The notes under the pieces are model-generated. The model saw nothing but the letters and a program-made list of their open reading frames with translations. It had not been told where the DNA came from and ran no database searches. DNA of 64,000 nt, from NCBI RefSeq assembly GCF_013350005.1, contig NZ_JABVWW010000006.1, forward strand, positions 124,001 through 188,000. Reading direction: 5' to 3'. Source of the stretch: Methylocystis silviterrae. Lineage in GTDB: Bacteria; Pseudomonadota; Alphaproteobacteria; Rhizobiales; Beijerinckiaceae. Both the position numbers and the translations under genes were made by a program. Position 1 is the first letter of the stretch, and each line of letters opens with the position of its first letter. Positions 48,018 through 57,112 of this stretch are shown here, piece by piece.

Positions 48018-49724
48018 CTAGCGATAAAAAAGCGAGATCGCCAACAAGAGCGCCAGCAGCAAACAGAGCGTTTGCCAGAATATGACAGGGTTGCGTTCGT
48101 AGAGGGATTTTTTGCGCAGCGTCAACGGCTGCGCGCGCGCCGAGCCGTTTTCAAGCTCGAAGGCAAACTCCAACACGTCGCCGAAACGATCGGCGCGCTC
48201 GACGGCGATCGCTTTGACGATGGCGGCGTCGAGCCAGGCCGGAAGGTCGGGTCTCTTGTGGGCAAGCGGCGGCGGCTTGGTGAAGCGAGGTCGGCTGAAG
48301 GGCTCGATTTCGCCGTAAGGATAGCAACGGCTGAACATGCGATAGACCGTCGCTCCGAGCGCATAAAGATCGGACGCTTCATCGCCGGCGGCGCCGTCGA
48401 AAAGCTCCGGAGCCATATAGCTCGGCGTGCCCGGCGCATGCGCTTCCGGCAAATTCTCAAGATTCGGCGCGCGACAGACGCCGAGATCGACGAGACGCAG
48501 CCCGCCATCCTTGAGCAATATAATGTTATCCGGTTTGATGTCGCGATGGATGACGCCGCAGCGGTGCAGGGTCGCGATGGCGCGCGACAGGCGCGTGGCG
48601 ATCGAGGCGCCCTCAGCAAGGTCGATGCGCGGTTCGCGCCGCAGCCGCCGCTCCAACGTCTCGCCATCGTAATATGGCATCACCGAATACAGCCGGCTTT
48701 GTCTGCCCGGGTACAGTTCGACGACTTCGCCGATGAACGGACTTCTCACCCGCGCCGCAACCCAGGCTTCATTGACGAAGGCGAGCCGGTAGGCTGCGTC
48801 ATTGGCGACGCGCGGATGCGGAAATTTCAAAACGACCGCTTTTCCGTTCTGCGTATCCGTCGCCCGCATCAGCCGACTGTAGCGCCCTTCGGAAAGAAGG
48901 TCGTCAATTCGAAAATCGTCGACAAGATCCCCGATCGCCGGCAGCTCGCCAATCCGCAAGGCTGCGAAGGCGCGCGACAGGGCGCGCTCGTCGGCGGGCG
49001 GAACATCGACGACGTCAACGACAAGCGCAGTGACATTGTCATGGCTGCCCGCCTCGAGCGCCGTCTGAACAATCCTTTCCGACGTTTCCTGCGGCCCGCC
49101 CCTTTCGGCGAGCAGCGCACGAAGCTTCGCGTCTGGCAACACGCCATGAACGCCGTCCGAACACAGCAGAAATCGATCATGCACATTGAGACTATGCATT
49201 CCTTGGTCGAATAAAAGCGCATCGTCGAAGCCGACCGCGCGAAGCAGCGCATGCGCGAAATCACCGCGACCTAAGGTGTGATCTTTCGTCAGTCTTTCGA
49301 GGCCGGCGCCAGCGAGTCGGTAGACGCGCGTATCGCCAACATGGAGAATAAAGGCCGTTCGGCGCGACAGGATCAGCGCGCTGAACGTCGTCGCCATGCC
49401 TTGCAAAGCGGGGTCGACTCTCGACTGCGCGGCGATCCAACTGTTGGCCGCTTCGAGCGAGCGGGCGGCGGCGCGACTGACGCCCAAAGTCTCCGGCTGC
49501 GCATAGTAGCCGTCGATGAAGGCGCGCACGGCGGTTTCAGCCGCCGCGCGTCCGCCCTTGTGGCCGCCAACGCCATCGGCGACGGCGGCGACGACGCCTT
49601 GTAAGGCGCCGGCGCCGCCTGAACCCAGGCAAAATGCGACATAGTCCTGATTGTCGGGCCGTCGGCCTTTTTGCGTCGCAAAGCCCGCTTCGATTCGAAG
49701 ATCATGAACGACGCGGACCGACAC
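48018..49724 (-). CDS. PP2C phosphatase-Ser/Thr kinase fusion of the nas operon
   Basis: This is a 568-aa membrane-anchored signalling protein. Residues 1-240 are a PP2C phosphatase (RRPDNQDYVAF, VAAVADGVGGHKGGRAAA, LHVGDTRVYRL, LLCSDGVHGVL, SHDNVTALVVD), with the metal-binding aspartates present. Residues about 265-525 are a eukaryotic-type kinase: invariant Lys in VVLKFPHP, catalytic HRDIKPDNI, DLG in place of DFG (VDLGVCR), and SYMAPELF. A C-terminal helix (WQTLCLLLALLLAISLFY) anchors it. The GTG start at 49724 follows GAGGAAC and lies 14 bp after the nitrate transporter, so it is co-transcribed. Such fusions recur beside nitrate-assimilation genes; the target is unknown. Confidence 0.92.
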   Translation of the reverse strand: MSVRVVHDLRIEAGFATQKGRRPDNQDYVAFCLGSGGAGALQGVVAAVADGVGGHKGGRAAAETAVRAFIDGYYAQPETLGVSRAAARSLEAANSWIAAQSRVDPALQGMATTFSALILSRRTAFILHVGDTRVYRLAGAGLERLTKDHTLGRGDFAHALLRAVGFDDALLFDQGMHSLNVHDRFLLCSDGVHGVLPDAKLRALLAERGGPQETSERIVQTALEAGSHDNVTALVVDVVDVPPADERALSRAFAALRIGELPAIGDLVDDFRIDDLLSEGRYSRLMRATDTQNGKAVVLKFPHPRVANDAAYRLAFVNEAWVAARVRSPFIGEVVELYPGRQSRLYSVMPYYDGETLERRLRREPRIDLAEGASIATRLSRAIATLHRCGVIHRDIKPDNIILLKDGGLRLVDLGVCRAPNLENLPEAHAPGTPSYMAPELFDGAAGDEASDLYALGATVYRMFSRCYPYGEIEPFSRPRFTKPPPLAHKRPDLPAWLDAAIVKAIAVERADRFGDVLEFAFELENGSARAQPLTLRKKSLYERNPVIFWQTLCLLLALLLAISLFYR

Positions 49725-49738
49725 GGCTGTTCCTCAGC

Positions 49739-51001
49739 TCAGATTCGCGCGCCGGAAACGGCGCCCCAGGTCGTCCGCCAGCGCGTCTTAACGAAGATCA
49801 AACCGACGAGACCGAGCAGCGCAAGGAAACCGAAGAAGACGAACCCGGCGGTGAAGCCGCCCGTCGCTCCTTTGGAGTAAGCGAGCGTCTTGGCGAGGAA
49901 AAATCCGCCAAACCCACCCGCGGCGCCGACGAGGCCCGTCATCGCGCCGATCTCCCGGCGGAACCGCTGCGGCAGCAATTGAAACACCGCGCCATTGCCC
50001 ATGCCGAGCGATAGCACGCCGACAGAGAACAGCGCCACCGCTGCAAAGGCGACGGGCGGCAGCTGCATCAGACCCCATCCCGCAACGCCTTTCGCCGGGG
50101 CCGGTCCCGCCGGCAGAAAGGCGACGGCGAAATAGCAGGCGGAAACGAGAACGAAGAGGAAGCACAACGTCTTCACCCCGCCGATGCGGTCCGCGATATA
50201 GCCGCCGACGGGCCTGAAACCAGAACCGAAGGCGACGATCAGCGCCACCATGAGGCCCGCGGCGACTCCCGTGGCGTGATACTGCGTCGTGAAATAGAGC
50301 GGAAGCGCCGAAGCAAGGCCAACGAAGCCGCCGAAGGTGATGAAGTAGAAAAACATGAACCAGCGGCTGTCGGAGTCCGCGAGCATTCTGCCGTAGTCGC
50401 CAAGCGCAATCGTCGTTTTGCCGCCGGGCGCGTCCTTAGCGGCCAGCGAATAAATGAGCAGCACCAAAACCATCAGCGCGAGCAATACGCCATAAACGGC
50501 CTGCCAACCGTAGGCCTCGGCGATCGAGGGCGCAAAAAGCGTGTCGAGCACGACCCCCATATTGCCGGCGCCGGCGATGCCCATCACCAGACCCTGATAT
50601 TGCGGCGGATACCAGCGGCCGGCCTGCGGCAAGGCGACGGCGAAGGACGCGCCGGCGACGCCGAGGGACAAGCCGAAAAGCGCGATGGCGATCGAACTGT
50701 TCAGGCCAAAGACGCACACCAGAGATACGGCGAACATCACGATCGCCTGCGCGAGGATGCCCGTCATCTTCGGGCCGATCGCGTCGGCGAGGAGGCCGAG
50801 CGGAACGCGGAAGAATGCGCCGCCGAGAACCGGAATCGCGACAAGCGAGAGTTTGTCCTCGACGGAAATCGGCATGTCTTTGGCGATGTAGATCATCAGC
50901 GGGCCGAGTGAGACCCAAGCCATGAAGCTGATATCAAAGTAGAGGAAGGCCGCAAGCAGCGTCGGCCAATGACCGGCCTTTTTAAAATCCGACAGTTTCA
51001 T
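49739..51001 (-). CDS. narK: Nitrate/nitrite transporter (NarK/NasA, MFS)
   Basis: This is a 420-aa major-facilitator protein with about twelve hydrophobic helices. NarK-type signatures include the GxxxGxxxG-rich GLVMGIAGAGNMGVVLDTLF and GAMTGLVGAAGGFGGFFLAK, the two nitrate signature segments. FRVPLGLLADAIGPK contains the conserved Arg of TM2. It overlaps the nitrate reductase gene by 20 bp and is followed by the kinase fusion. It imports nitrate for assimilation. Confidence 0.95.
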   Translation of the reverse strand: MKLSDFKKAGHWPTLLAAFLYFDISFMAWVSLGPLMIYIAKDMPISVEDKLSLVAIPVLGGAFFRVPLGLLADAIGPKMTGILAQAIVMFAVSLVCVFGLNSSIAIALFGLSLGVAGASFAVALPQAGRWYPPQYQGLVMGIAGAGNMGVVLDTLFAPSIAEAYGWQAVYGVLLALMVLVLLIYSLAAKDAPGGKTTIALGDYGRMLADSDSRWFMFFYFITFGGFVGLASALPLYFTTQYHATGVAAGLMVALIVAFGSGFRPVGGYIADRIGGVKTLCFLFVLVSACYFAVAFLPAGPAPAKGVAGWGLMQLPPVAFAAVALFSVGVLSLGMGNGAVFQLLPQRFRREIGAMTGLVGAAGGFGGFFLAKTLAYSKGATGGFTAGFVFFGFLALLGLVGLIFVKTRWRTTWGAVSGARI

Positions 51002-53774
51002 CAGATGCTCCTTCTTTCATGCTTGTTTGGTCCTCTCGCGCCGAATCCATCGCAGACTCGGCGGCGAGAGAAACCTTGATGAGACGTTGAATTTCCGGTC
51101 GGCAGGAGCCGCAATTGGTGCCTGCGCGGGTGGCCTTGCCGACGTCGAGCGCTGAGCGGCAGCCTTGCTGGATCGCGGCTTCGATTTTCTTTTGGCCGAC
51201 GCTAAAGCATGAACAGACGAGCGGACCGTCATCCGTCAGCTGTCGGCCCGAGCGACCGGACAACAGCGAAAGCCGCGCTGACTGATCGAGACGATCGCGG
51301 GCGAAGAGTTCGAGCGCCAAATCCCAAGATGGCGAAACAGGCGCCAGCGCCCAGATGAGCGCTGCGCGCTCCCCGACGAAGGCTGCGCCCGAGAGAAGGC
51401 TCTTCGTTTCATCGATCAATTGAATGACGTCTTCACTCGTCGCCGCGGCGCGGATGACGTCTGTCCAGCCGTCATCTGACAGGTCGCCGGCGACGCGGTA
51501 GCCGTAGCCATTGCCGACGGCGACCCGCGCCCACCATACGCCGTCGGGCAGCGTGATCGAGCCGCGCGAGAGGAGGAAGCCCTGACGCGCAAAGCGCAAA
51601 GGCGTGACGATGGCGGGCGTCGCCTTGGATTCCGGCTGACCCGAGAAGGGGTCAACGAAGGGCGCGACGAGCGCGCCGATGCGCGCATCCTCGGCGGTTT
51701 CATCGGTCCAGTGGATCGGCGCGAAAACATGCCCCGCAGGCTGGCGATCCGTCGCCACCGCACGCAAGACGCAGCTTCCATAGGGCGTCGCGATGCGAGC
51801 GAAGCCGCCGTCTTCTACGGCACAGCGCTCAGCGTCCGACGGATTGATCTCCACGAAGGGTTCAGGAAGATGCCGCGCAAGGCGAGGGCTCGCGCCCGTG
51901 CGCGTCATCGTGTGCCATTGATCGCGGATGCGGCCGGTGTTGAGCCGGAGCGGAAAGTCCTTCGTCAATGTGGTCGCCAACGTCGGCGTCGCCGGCGCGA
52001 TGAATGTGGCTCGACCGCCTTGCGAGAAGAACGCGCCGTCGGCGAAGAGGCGCGCGCGGCCCTTGCCGTCGCCATCGCGGATTGGCCACTGCGTCGGCTC
52101 GAGCGCGTCATATTCAGCGTCGCTCAGCCGCGCGAGACCGCCAATATCGAAAGCCCGCGCTCCGTCATTCTCGAATGCCGAAAGCGCGGCGTGTTCGCGG
52201 AAAACATCTGCAGATGAGCGATAATCAAAGCCTGCAAAGCCCATGCGTCGCGCGACATCCGCGAAGATCGCCCAGTCGGCGCGCGTTTCTCCCGGGGCAG
52301 GCATAAAGGCGCGCTGACGAGAGATTCGGCGCTCCGAATTCGTCACCGCGCCGCTCTTTTCGCCCCACGCCTGCGCCGGCAGGAGCAAATGCGCGCCGCT
52401 ATTGATCGTATCGTTCGACGTCACATTATCGGAGACGATGAAGAGTTCGAGCTTGCTAAGAGCGGCGCGCGCGGCATTGGCGTTTGGAAGCGACGCCGCC
52501 GGATTGGTGCCGACGACCCACAGCGCCTTGATGTCGCCGCGCGCGATGGCGTCGAACATCTGCACCGCCTTCAGCCCCTCGCGCGTCGCCATGCGCGGCG
52601 CATTCCAGAAGCGGCGAACGCGGTCGATGTATGCGGGCTCGAAGCCCATATGGGCGGCGAGGCTGTTGGCGAGCCCGCCGACTTCGCGCCCACCCATGGC
52701 GTTGGGCTGACCCGTGAGCGAAAAGGGCGACGCGCCGGACTTGCCGACGCGGCCCGTCGCGAGATGGCAATTGATGATCGCGTTGACTTTGTCCGTTCCC
52801 TGCGCCGATTGATTGACGCCCTGCGAGAATGCCGTGACCGTGCGGGGCGTTTGCGCGAACCATCCGAAGAAGGACGCAATGTCGACCTCGCGCAGTCCGG
52901 TCGACGCGGCAGTCGCTTCGATCGACGGCGCGAGACTCCGCGCGGCCTTCAGTGAGCGCTCCAGGCCAGCCGTATGACGGCCGATGTAATCCGTGTCGAA
53001 GGCGCCGAGCTTCGCGAGATAGACAAGCAGGCCGCAAAACAGCGCCTGATCCGCGCCTGGCCTGATCTGCAGAAACAGGTCGGCGCTTTCAGCCGTCGGC
53101 GTGCGGCGCGTGTCGATGACGACGAGCTTGGCGCCGCGCTCCTCCTTGTTGCGCATGATGCGCTGGAACAGAATGGGATGACACCAGGCGGCGTTGGAGC
53201 CGACGAGCACGATGAGATCGGCTTCGTCCAGATCCTCGTAACAGCCCGGCACGGCGTCGGCGCCGAAGGCGCGCTTGTGGCCCGCGACCGTGGAGGCCAT
53301 GCACAGGCGCGAATTCGTGTCGACGTTGGCCGAGCCGATAAAGCCCTTCATCAGCTTGTTGGCGACGTAATAGTCCTCGGTCAGCAGCTGACCGGAGAGA
53401 TAGACCGCGACGGCGTCGGGACCGTGCTGGTCGACGATGCGGCGAAATCCGTCCGCGGCTTGGTCCAGCGCCGTATCCCAACTCGCGCGCGCGAAGGCGC
53501 CGTCAGACTGACGGCGCATCGGATAGAGAAGGCGCCCCTCCAACCCAAGCGTTTCGCCGAGAGCTGAGCCCTTAGAACAGAGCCGGCCGAAATTTGCAGG
53601 ATGGGTCGGATCGCCAATCACGTCGGCGCCATTTGCGGACGCGAGCACGCCGCAGCCGACGCCGCAGTAAGGACATGTAGAACGCGTCGCGGCCGCCTGA
53701 ATCGATGGCGCGCGCTCTTGCAGATTTTCTTGCGGCGCAGGCGCCAGGACTTCATCGAGCATGAGCGGCCTCAA
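50982..53774 (-). CDS. nasA: Assimilatory nitrate reductase catalytic subunit
   Basis: This is a 930-aa cytoplasmic Mo-bis-MGD enzyme reducing nitrate to nitrite. The N-terminal [4Fe-4S] motif is CPYCGVGCGV...GRLCSKG, and the molybdenum-ligand Cys lies in NSRLCMAS. Typical cofactor-binding segments follow (VGSNAAWCHPILFQRIM, VVGTNPAASLPN). The C-terminus carries a BFD-like [2Fe-2S] domain (LVCSCFSVGQKKIEAAIQQG, then NCGSCRPEIQRLI), as in NasC/NasA of other bacteria. The start overlaps the upstream flavoprotein gene by 4 bp. The electron donor is probably the FAD reductase at 57113. Confidence 0.96.
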   Translation of the reverse strand: MRPLMLDEVLAPAPQENLQERAPSIQAAATRSTCPYCGVGCGVLASANGADVIGDPTHPANFGRLCSKGSALGETLGLEGRLLYPMRRQSDGAFARASWDTALDQAADGFRRIVDQHGPDAVAVYLSGQLLTEDYYVANKLMKGFIGSANVDTNSRLCMASTVAGHKRAFGADAVPGCYEDLDEADLIVLVGSNAAWCHPILFQRIMRNKEERGAKLVVIDTRRTPTAESADLFLQIRPGADQALFCGLLVYLAKLGAFDTDYIGRHTAGLERSLKAARSLAPSIEATAASTGLREVDIASFFGWFAQTPRTVTAFSQGVNQSAQGTDKVNAIINCHLATGRVGKSGASPFSLTGQPNAMGGREVGGLANSLAAHMGFEPAYIDRVRRFWNAPRMATREGLKAVQMFDAIARGDIKALWVVGTNPAASLPNANAARAALSKLELFIVSDNVTSNDTINSGAHLLLPAQAWGEKSGAVTNSERRISRQRAFMPAPGETRADWAIFADVARRMGFAGFDYRSSADVFREHAALSAFENDGARAFDIGGLARLSDAEYDALEPTQWPIRDGDGKGRARLFADGAFFSQGGRATFIAPATPTLATTLTKDFPLRLNTGRIRDQWHTMTRTGASPRLARHLPEPFVEINPSDAERCAVEDGGFARIATPYGSCVLRAVATDRQPAGHVFAPIHWTDETAEDARIGALVAPFVDPFSGQPESKATPAIVTPLRFARQGFLLSRGSITLPDGVWWARVAVGNGYGYRVAGDLSDDGWTDVIRAAATSEDVIQLIDETKSLLSGAAFVGERAALIWALAPVSPSWDLALELFARDRLDQSARLSLLSGRSGRQLTDDGPLVCSCFSVGQKKIEAAIQQGCRSALDVGKATRAGTNCGSCRPEIQRLIKVSLAAESAMDSAREDQTSMKEGASDETVGF

Positions 53775-55360
53775 TAGACGTCCTGTTGATAGCGCCCGCT
53801 CTTCTTGAGCTGCGCGACGAAGGCGACCGCTTCATCGGCGTTGCGGGCGCCGAATTCGGCGACGACGTCGACAAGCGCGCGTTCGACATCCTTGGCCATG
53901 CGCTGCGCATCGCCGCAGACGTAAAAATGCGCGCCTTCCGCAAGCCACGCCCATAATTCACGGCCGGACTGGCGCATGCGGTCCTGCACATAGAATTTTT
54001 CCGCGCCATCACGTGACCAGGCGAGCGACAGACGCGTGAGCAGATTTGTCGCCTTCATCGTTTCGAATTCGTCGGCGTAGAAGAAATCGCAGGCCGAACG
54101 CTGGTGTCCAAAGAAGAGCCAGTTCCTGCCGGGCGCGCGGGTCGCCGCGCGCTCCTGCAGAAAGGCGCGAAATGGCGCGACGCCGGTGCCAGGCCCGATC
54201 ATGATGATCGGCGTCGCGGGATCATCCGGCAGGGCGAAGCCATGCGCCGACTGCACATAGACCGGAAGGCTGTCGCCTGGCGCGATGCGCTCGGCCAGAA
54301 AGGTCGAGGCGACGCCAAGACGCTTGCGCTTGCCGACGACATATCGAACCGCGTCGACCGTCAGCGAGAGGCGTCCCGGCGTCGCCTTGGGGGACGAGGA
54401 GATGGAGTAAAGGCGCGGCTGCAGCGGATCCAGCGCTTCGACAAAGGCTTCCGGATGTGGCCGGGCGCCTGGAAATTTCTGAAGCACGGAGAGCACGTCG
54501 AGCGTTGCCGCGTCGCCGTCAGGATCTTTGCCCTGCGCCAGCAAACGCGCTTTTTCACGCTGTCCGCCGCCGGTAATGAAGGAGATCAACTCGAAAAGCG
54601 CATCAGGCGCCGGAGATAGCGAAACCTCGCTTAGCAATGCTTCGCGCAGAGTTGAGTTACGCACGGGCGTCACATGCGAGGCGCCGAGCATGGCGATGAT
54701 CTGATCGACGAGGCCAAGATCATTTTTCGGAAACACGCCGAAACTGTCGCCGACCTTGTAGCTGAGTTCGCTGGCGCCGAGATCGAAATCGACGTGCCAG
54801 GTCTCCTTCTCCGAGCCTTCCATGTTCAGCCGACGGCGCGAAGTAAACGTCGCAAGCGCCGGATTGTCGCGCGAGCAGCCGGGCGCCGAAGCGACAGTGG
54901 GTCCAACTTGCGCAACAATGGTGGGCGCCGGCGAAGGCTGATCCAGCTCCGCCGCAAGCGCCTTCAGCATGCGCGCCGTGTCCTTGCCGCCGGGTGCGCA
55001 GAGATTGAGGCGAGCCTCCTTGCGCGCCGCGAGCGCGTCCGCATAGGTCTCGCAATTATAGCCGCACTGGCCGCAGTCTTGTTGCGCCATGGCCGCCATC
55101 AGGCGACGACGCAACGGACGGCCTTGCGCAAGCTGCATGCGCGATTCGAGCGCCAGCGTCTGGTCATGCCACGGCGCCTCGCCATCGTCGCTATCGGCGC
55201 CAGCCATGACGGCGGCGTTGGCCTCTGGCGAGAGCGGCGTGATCGAGCTGTCATCGGGCGCGGCAAAGCCGGCAAAGAAGCCGCTGAGCCAGGCGCGCTG
55301 CTCGGGCGTGAAAGGCGCGTTCGGCGGAATGAGAAAAGGCGGAGAGGACATATGGGTCAC
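53771..55360 (-). CDS. Iron-sulfur flavoprotein, CysJ-like reductase without FMN domain
   Basis: This 529-aa protein is the probable electron donor for the NirA-type nitrite reductase. The C-terminal 370 residues are a CysJ/cytochrome P450 reductase-type FAD/NADPH module: RLYSISSSP for FAD, GPGTGVAPFRAFLQER and YVCGDAQRM for NADPH, and a terminal RYQQDVY. The flavodoxin domain expected in CysJ is absent. In its place residues about 90-130 hold CGQCGYNC...LNLCAPGG, a four-cysteine iron-sulfur motif. The N-terminus (EQRAWLSGFFAGF) resembles that of the adjacent NirA. It overlaps both neighbouring genes by 4 bp. Confidence 0.9.
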   Translation of the reverse strand: MTHMSSPPFLIPPNAPFTPEQRAWLSGFFAGFAAPDDSSITPLSPEANAAVMAGADSDDGEAPWHDQTLALESRMQLAQGRPLRRRLMAAMAQQDCGQCGYNCETYADALAARKEARLNLCAPGGKDTARMLKALAAELDQPSPAPTIVAQVGPTVASAPGCSRDNPALATFTSRRRLNMEGSEKETWHVDFDLGASELSYKVGDSFGVFPKNDLGLVDQIIAMLGASHVTPVRNSTLREALLSEVSLSPAPDALFELISFITGGGQREKARLLAQGKDPDGDAATLDVLSVLQKFPGARPHPEAFVEALDPLQPRLYSISSSPKATPGRLSLTVDAVRYVVGKRKRLGVASTFLAERIAPGDSLPVYVQSAHGFALPDDPATPIIMIGPGTGVAPFRAFLQERAATRAPGRNWLFFGHQRSACDFFYADEFETMKATNLLTRLSLAWSRDGAEKFYVQDRMRQSGRELWAWLAEGAHFYVCGDAQRMAKDVERALVDVVAEFGARNADEAVAFVAQLKKSGRYQQDVY

Positions 55361-57111
55361 GCCACGCTCTCCTCATTGGCGAGACGGCGAAGCGTCTCGA
55401 TGTTGTGACGGTGCGCGAAGCCGACGAAGGTTTCGTCCGCGTTCGCCCGGTTCTTTCGATAGGCGCGCAGAATTCTCGCCACCATTGCCGGCGCTTCTTC
55501 CGCTTTCACATTTTGATAAAATTCGGAGGCAATGCGTGCGTCTTCCGCAAAGCCGCCGCCGACGAAAATGTGATAGCCCTCGACCGTGTCGCCCTCGTCA
55601 TTCACCGGCACGCGCGCGCCGATCAGTCCGATGTCTCCGATGTAATGCTGCGCGCATGAATGATGGCAGCCGGTCAAGTGAATGTTGATCGGCGTGTCGA
55701 TGGGCGCCGCCGTCTCGCAATAGGCGGCGATTTCTTCGGCATGCCGCTTGGTGTCGGCGGCGGCGAAGCGGCAGCCGAAATTGCCTGTGCAGGCGACGAG
55801 TCCGGCGCGAATCGGCGAGGCTTGCGTCGAAAGACCCAGCGCCTCGATCATCGCGACAGATTCCGCGACGTGCTCGTCGGCGACGCCGGTGATCAGCACA
55901 TTCTGCCAGACCGTGAGACGCAGCCCGCCGTCGCCGAATTGGCGCGCGATCTCGGCGAGACCGCGCGCCTGCTCGGGGGTGAAACGACCGACCGGCAGCA
56001 TTACGCCGATCCAATTGAAGCCCGGCTGCTTTTGCAGATGCACGCCGATATGCGCGGCGCGATCCTGACGCGGGCGGGAGTCGATCGCAGCGGCGTCTAC
56101 GCGAAGCAGCTTGCGGCCCAGCTTTTCTTCGACGGCGGCGAGGAATTTGTCGAAGCCCCACGCGTCGAGCACATATTTGAGCCGCGCCTTCGCTCGGTTG
56201 GTGCGATCGCCTTGTTCAATGAAGACCCGCAGAACCTTGTCGGCGACCTCCACCGCCTCGTCCGGCGAAACGATCACGCCCGTATCGCGGGCAAAATCCT
56301 TGTGACCGGTAATGCCGCCAAGCGCGAGACGGAAATAGACGCCCGGCGCGACTCCATGCTCGTCGTTCACGACAACGGCCTGAAAGCCGATGTCATTGGT
56401 GTCTTCCAGCGCACCGATCAATCCCGCGCCGTCAAAGGCGATGTTGAATTTGCGCGGCAGACCATACAGCGAGCGGTCGTTGAGGATGTGATGGTGCATC
56501 GCGCGCGCATAGGGACGCGTATCGATGAGTTCCTGCGGATCGACGCCGGCGGTCGGCGTGCCGGTGATGTTGCGGATATTGTCGGCGCCGGAGCCCTTGC
56601 TCCACAGTCCGAGATCCTGAATCGCCTCCAAAATATTGGTTGCGTTTTTCGGCGCGATCTCGCGGATCTGGATATTGGCGCGCGTCGTCACATGCAGATA
56701 GCCGCCGCCATAATTTTCCGCGAGATCCGCAAGCCCGGCGAACTGCCAATGCGTGAGCGCGCCATTAGGAATGCGCAGCCGGCACATATAGGAATCCTGC
56801 GCCGGCGCGACATAGAAGAGTCCATAGTAGCGCCAGCGAAAATTGTCGGCGGGCTTTGGCGGCGCATTCTCCTTCGCCTGAGCGGCAAGCCGCGGCCAGG
56901 CGTCGAATGGATGCTCTTCGCGCTTCCATTTTTCCTGATCGTTAAGCTTGCCGCCTGCGGCGATGACGCGATCCTGCGCCGAGATATGCGCGGCGTCCGG
57001 TCCCATCGGCTGCGCTTGCGCGGGCATCGCCTTTTGTCCGCCGCGCGCGGAGAAGCCGGCTGCAAAACCTTCGAGATAGCGCTTCTGATCGAGCGTGAAA
57101 TCGACGGACAT
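55357..57111 (-). CDS. nirA: NirA-type sirohaem nitrite (or sulfite) reductase
   Basis: This 584-aa protein has duplicated sirohaem-reductase folds: DSYMCRLRIPNGALTHWQF and VTTRANIQIREI near the front, then GVMLPVGRFTPEQARGLAEI and LTVWQNVLITGV. The [4Fe-4S]-sirohaem ligands are CTGNFGC and GCHHSC. Its place between nitrate reductase and nitrate-regulated genes indicates six-electron reduction of nitrite to ammonium, though the fold alone also fits sulfite reductase. It starts 2 bp after the FAD reductase stop. Confidence 0.93.
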   Translation of the reverse strand: MSVDFTLDQKRYLEGFAAGFSARGGQKAMPAQAQPMGPDAAHISAQDRVIAAGGKLNDQEKWKREEHPFDAWPRLAAQAKENAPPKPADNFRWRYYGLFYVAPAQDSYMCRLRIPNGALTHWQFAGLADLAENYGGGYLHVTTRANIQIREIAPKNATNILEAIQDLGLWSKGSGADNIRNITGTPTAGVDPQELIDTRPYARAMHHHILNDRSLYGLPRKFNIAFDGAGLIGALEDTNDIGFQAVVVNDEHGVAPGVYFRLALGGITGHKDFARDTGVIVSPDEAVEVADKVLRVFIEQGDRTNRAKARLKYVLDAWGFDKFLAAVEEKLGRKLLRVDAAAIDSRPRQDRAAHIGVHLQKQPGFNWIGVMLPVGRFTPEQARGLAEIARQFGDGGLRLTVWQNVLITGVADEHVAESVAMIEALGLSTQASPIRAGLVACTGNFGCRFAAADTKRHAEEIAAYCETAAPIDTPINIHLTGCHHSCAQHYIGDIGLIGARVPVNDEGDTVEGYHIFVGGGFAEDARIASEFYQNVKAEEAPAMVARILRAYRKNRANADETFVGFAHRHNIETLRRLANEESVA

Positions 57112-57112
57112 T

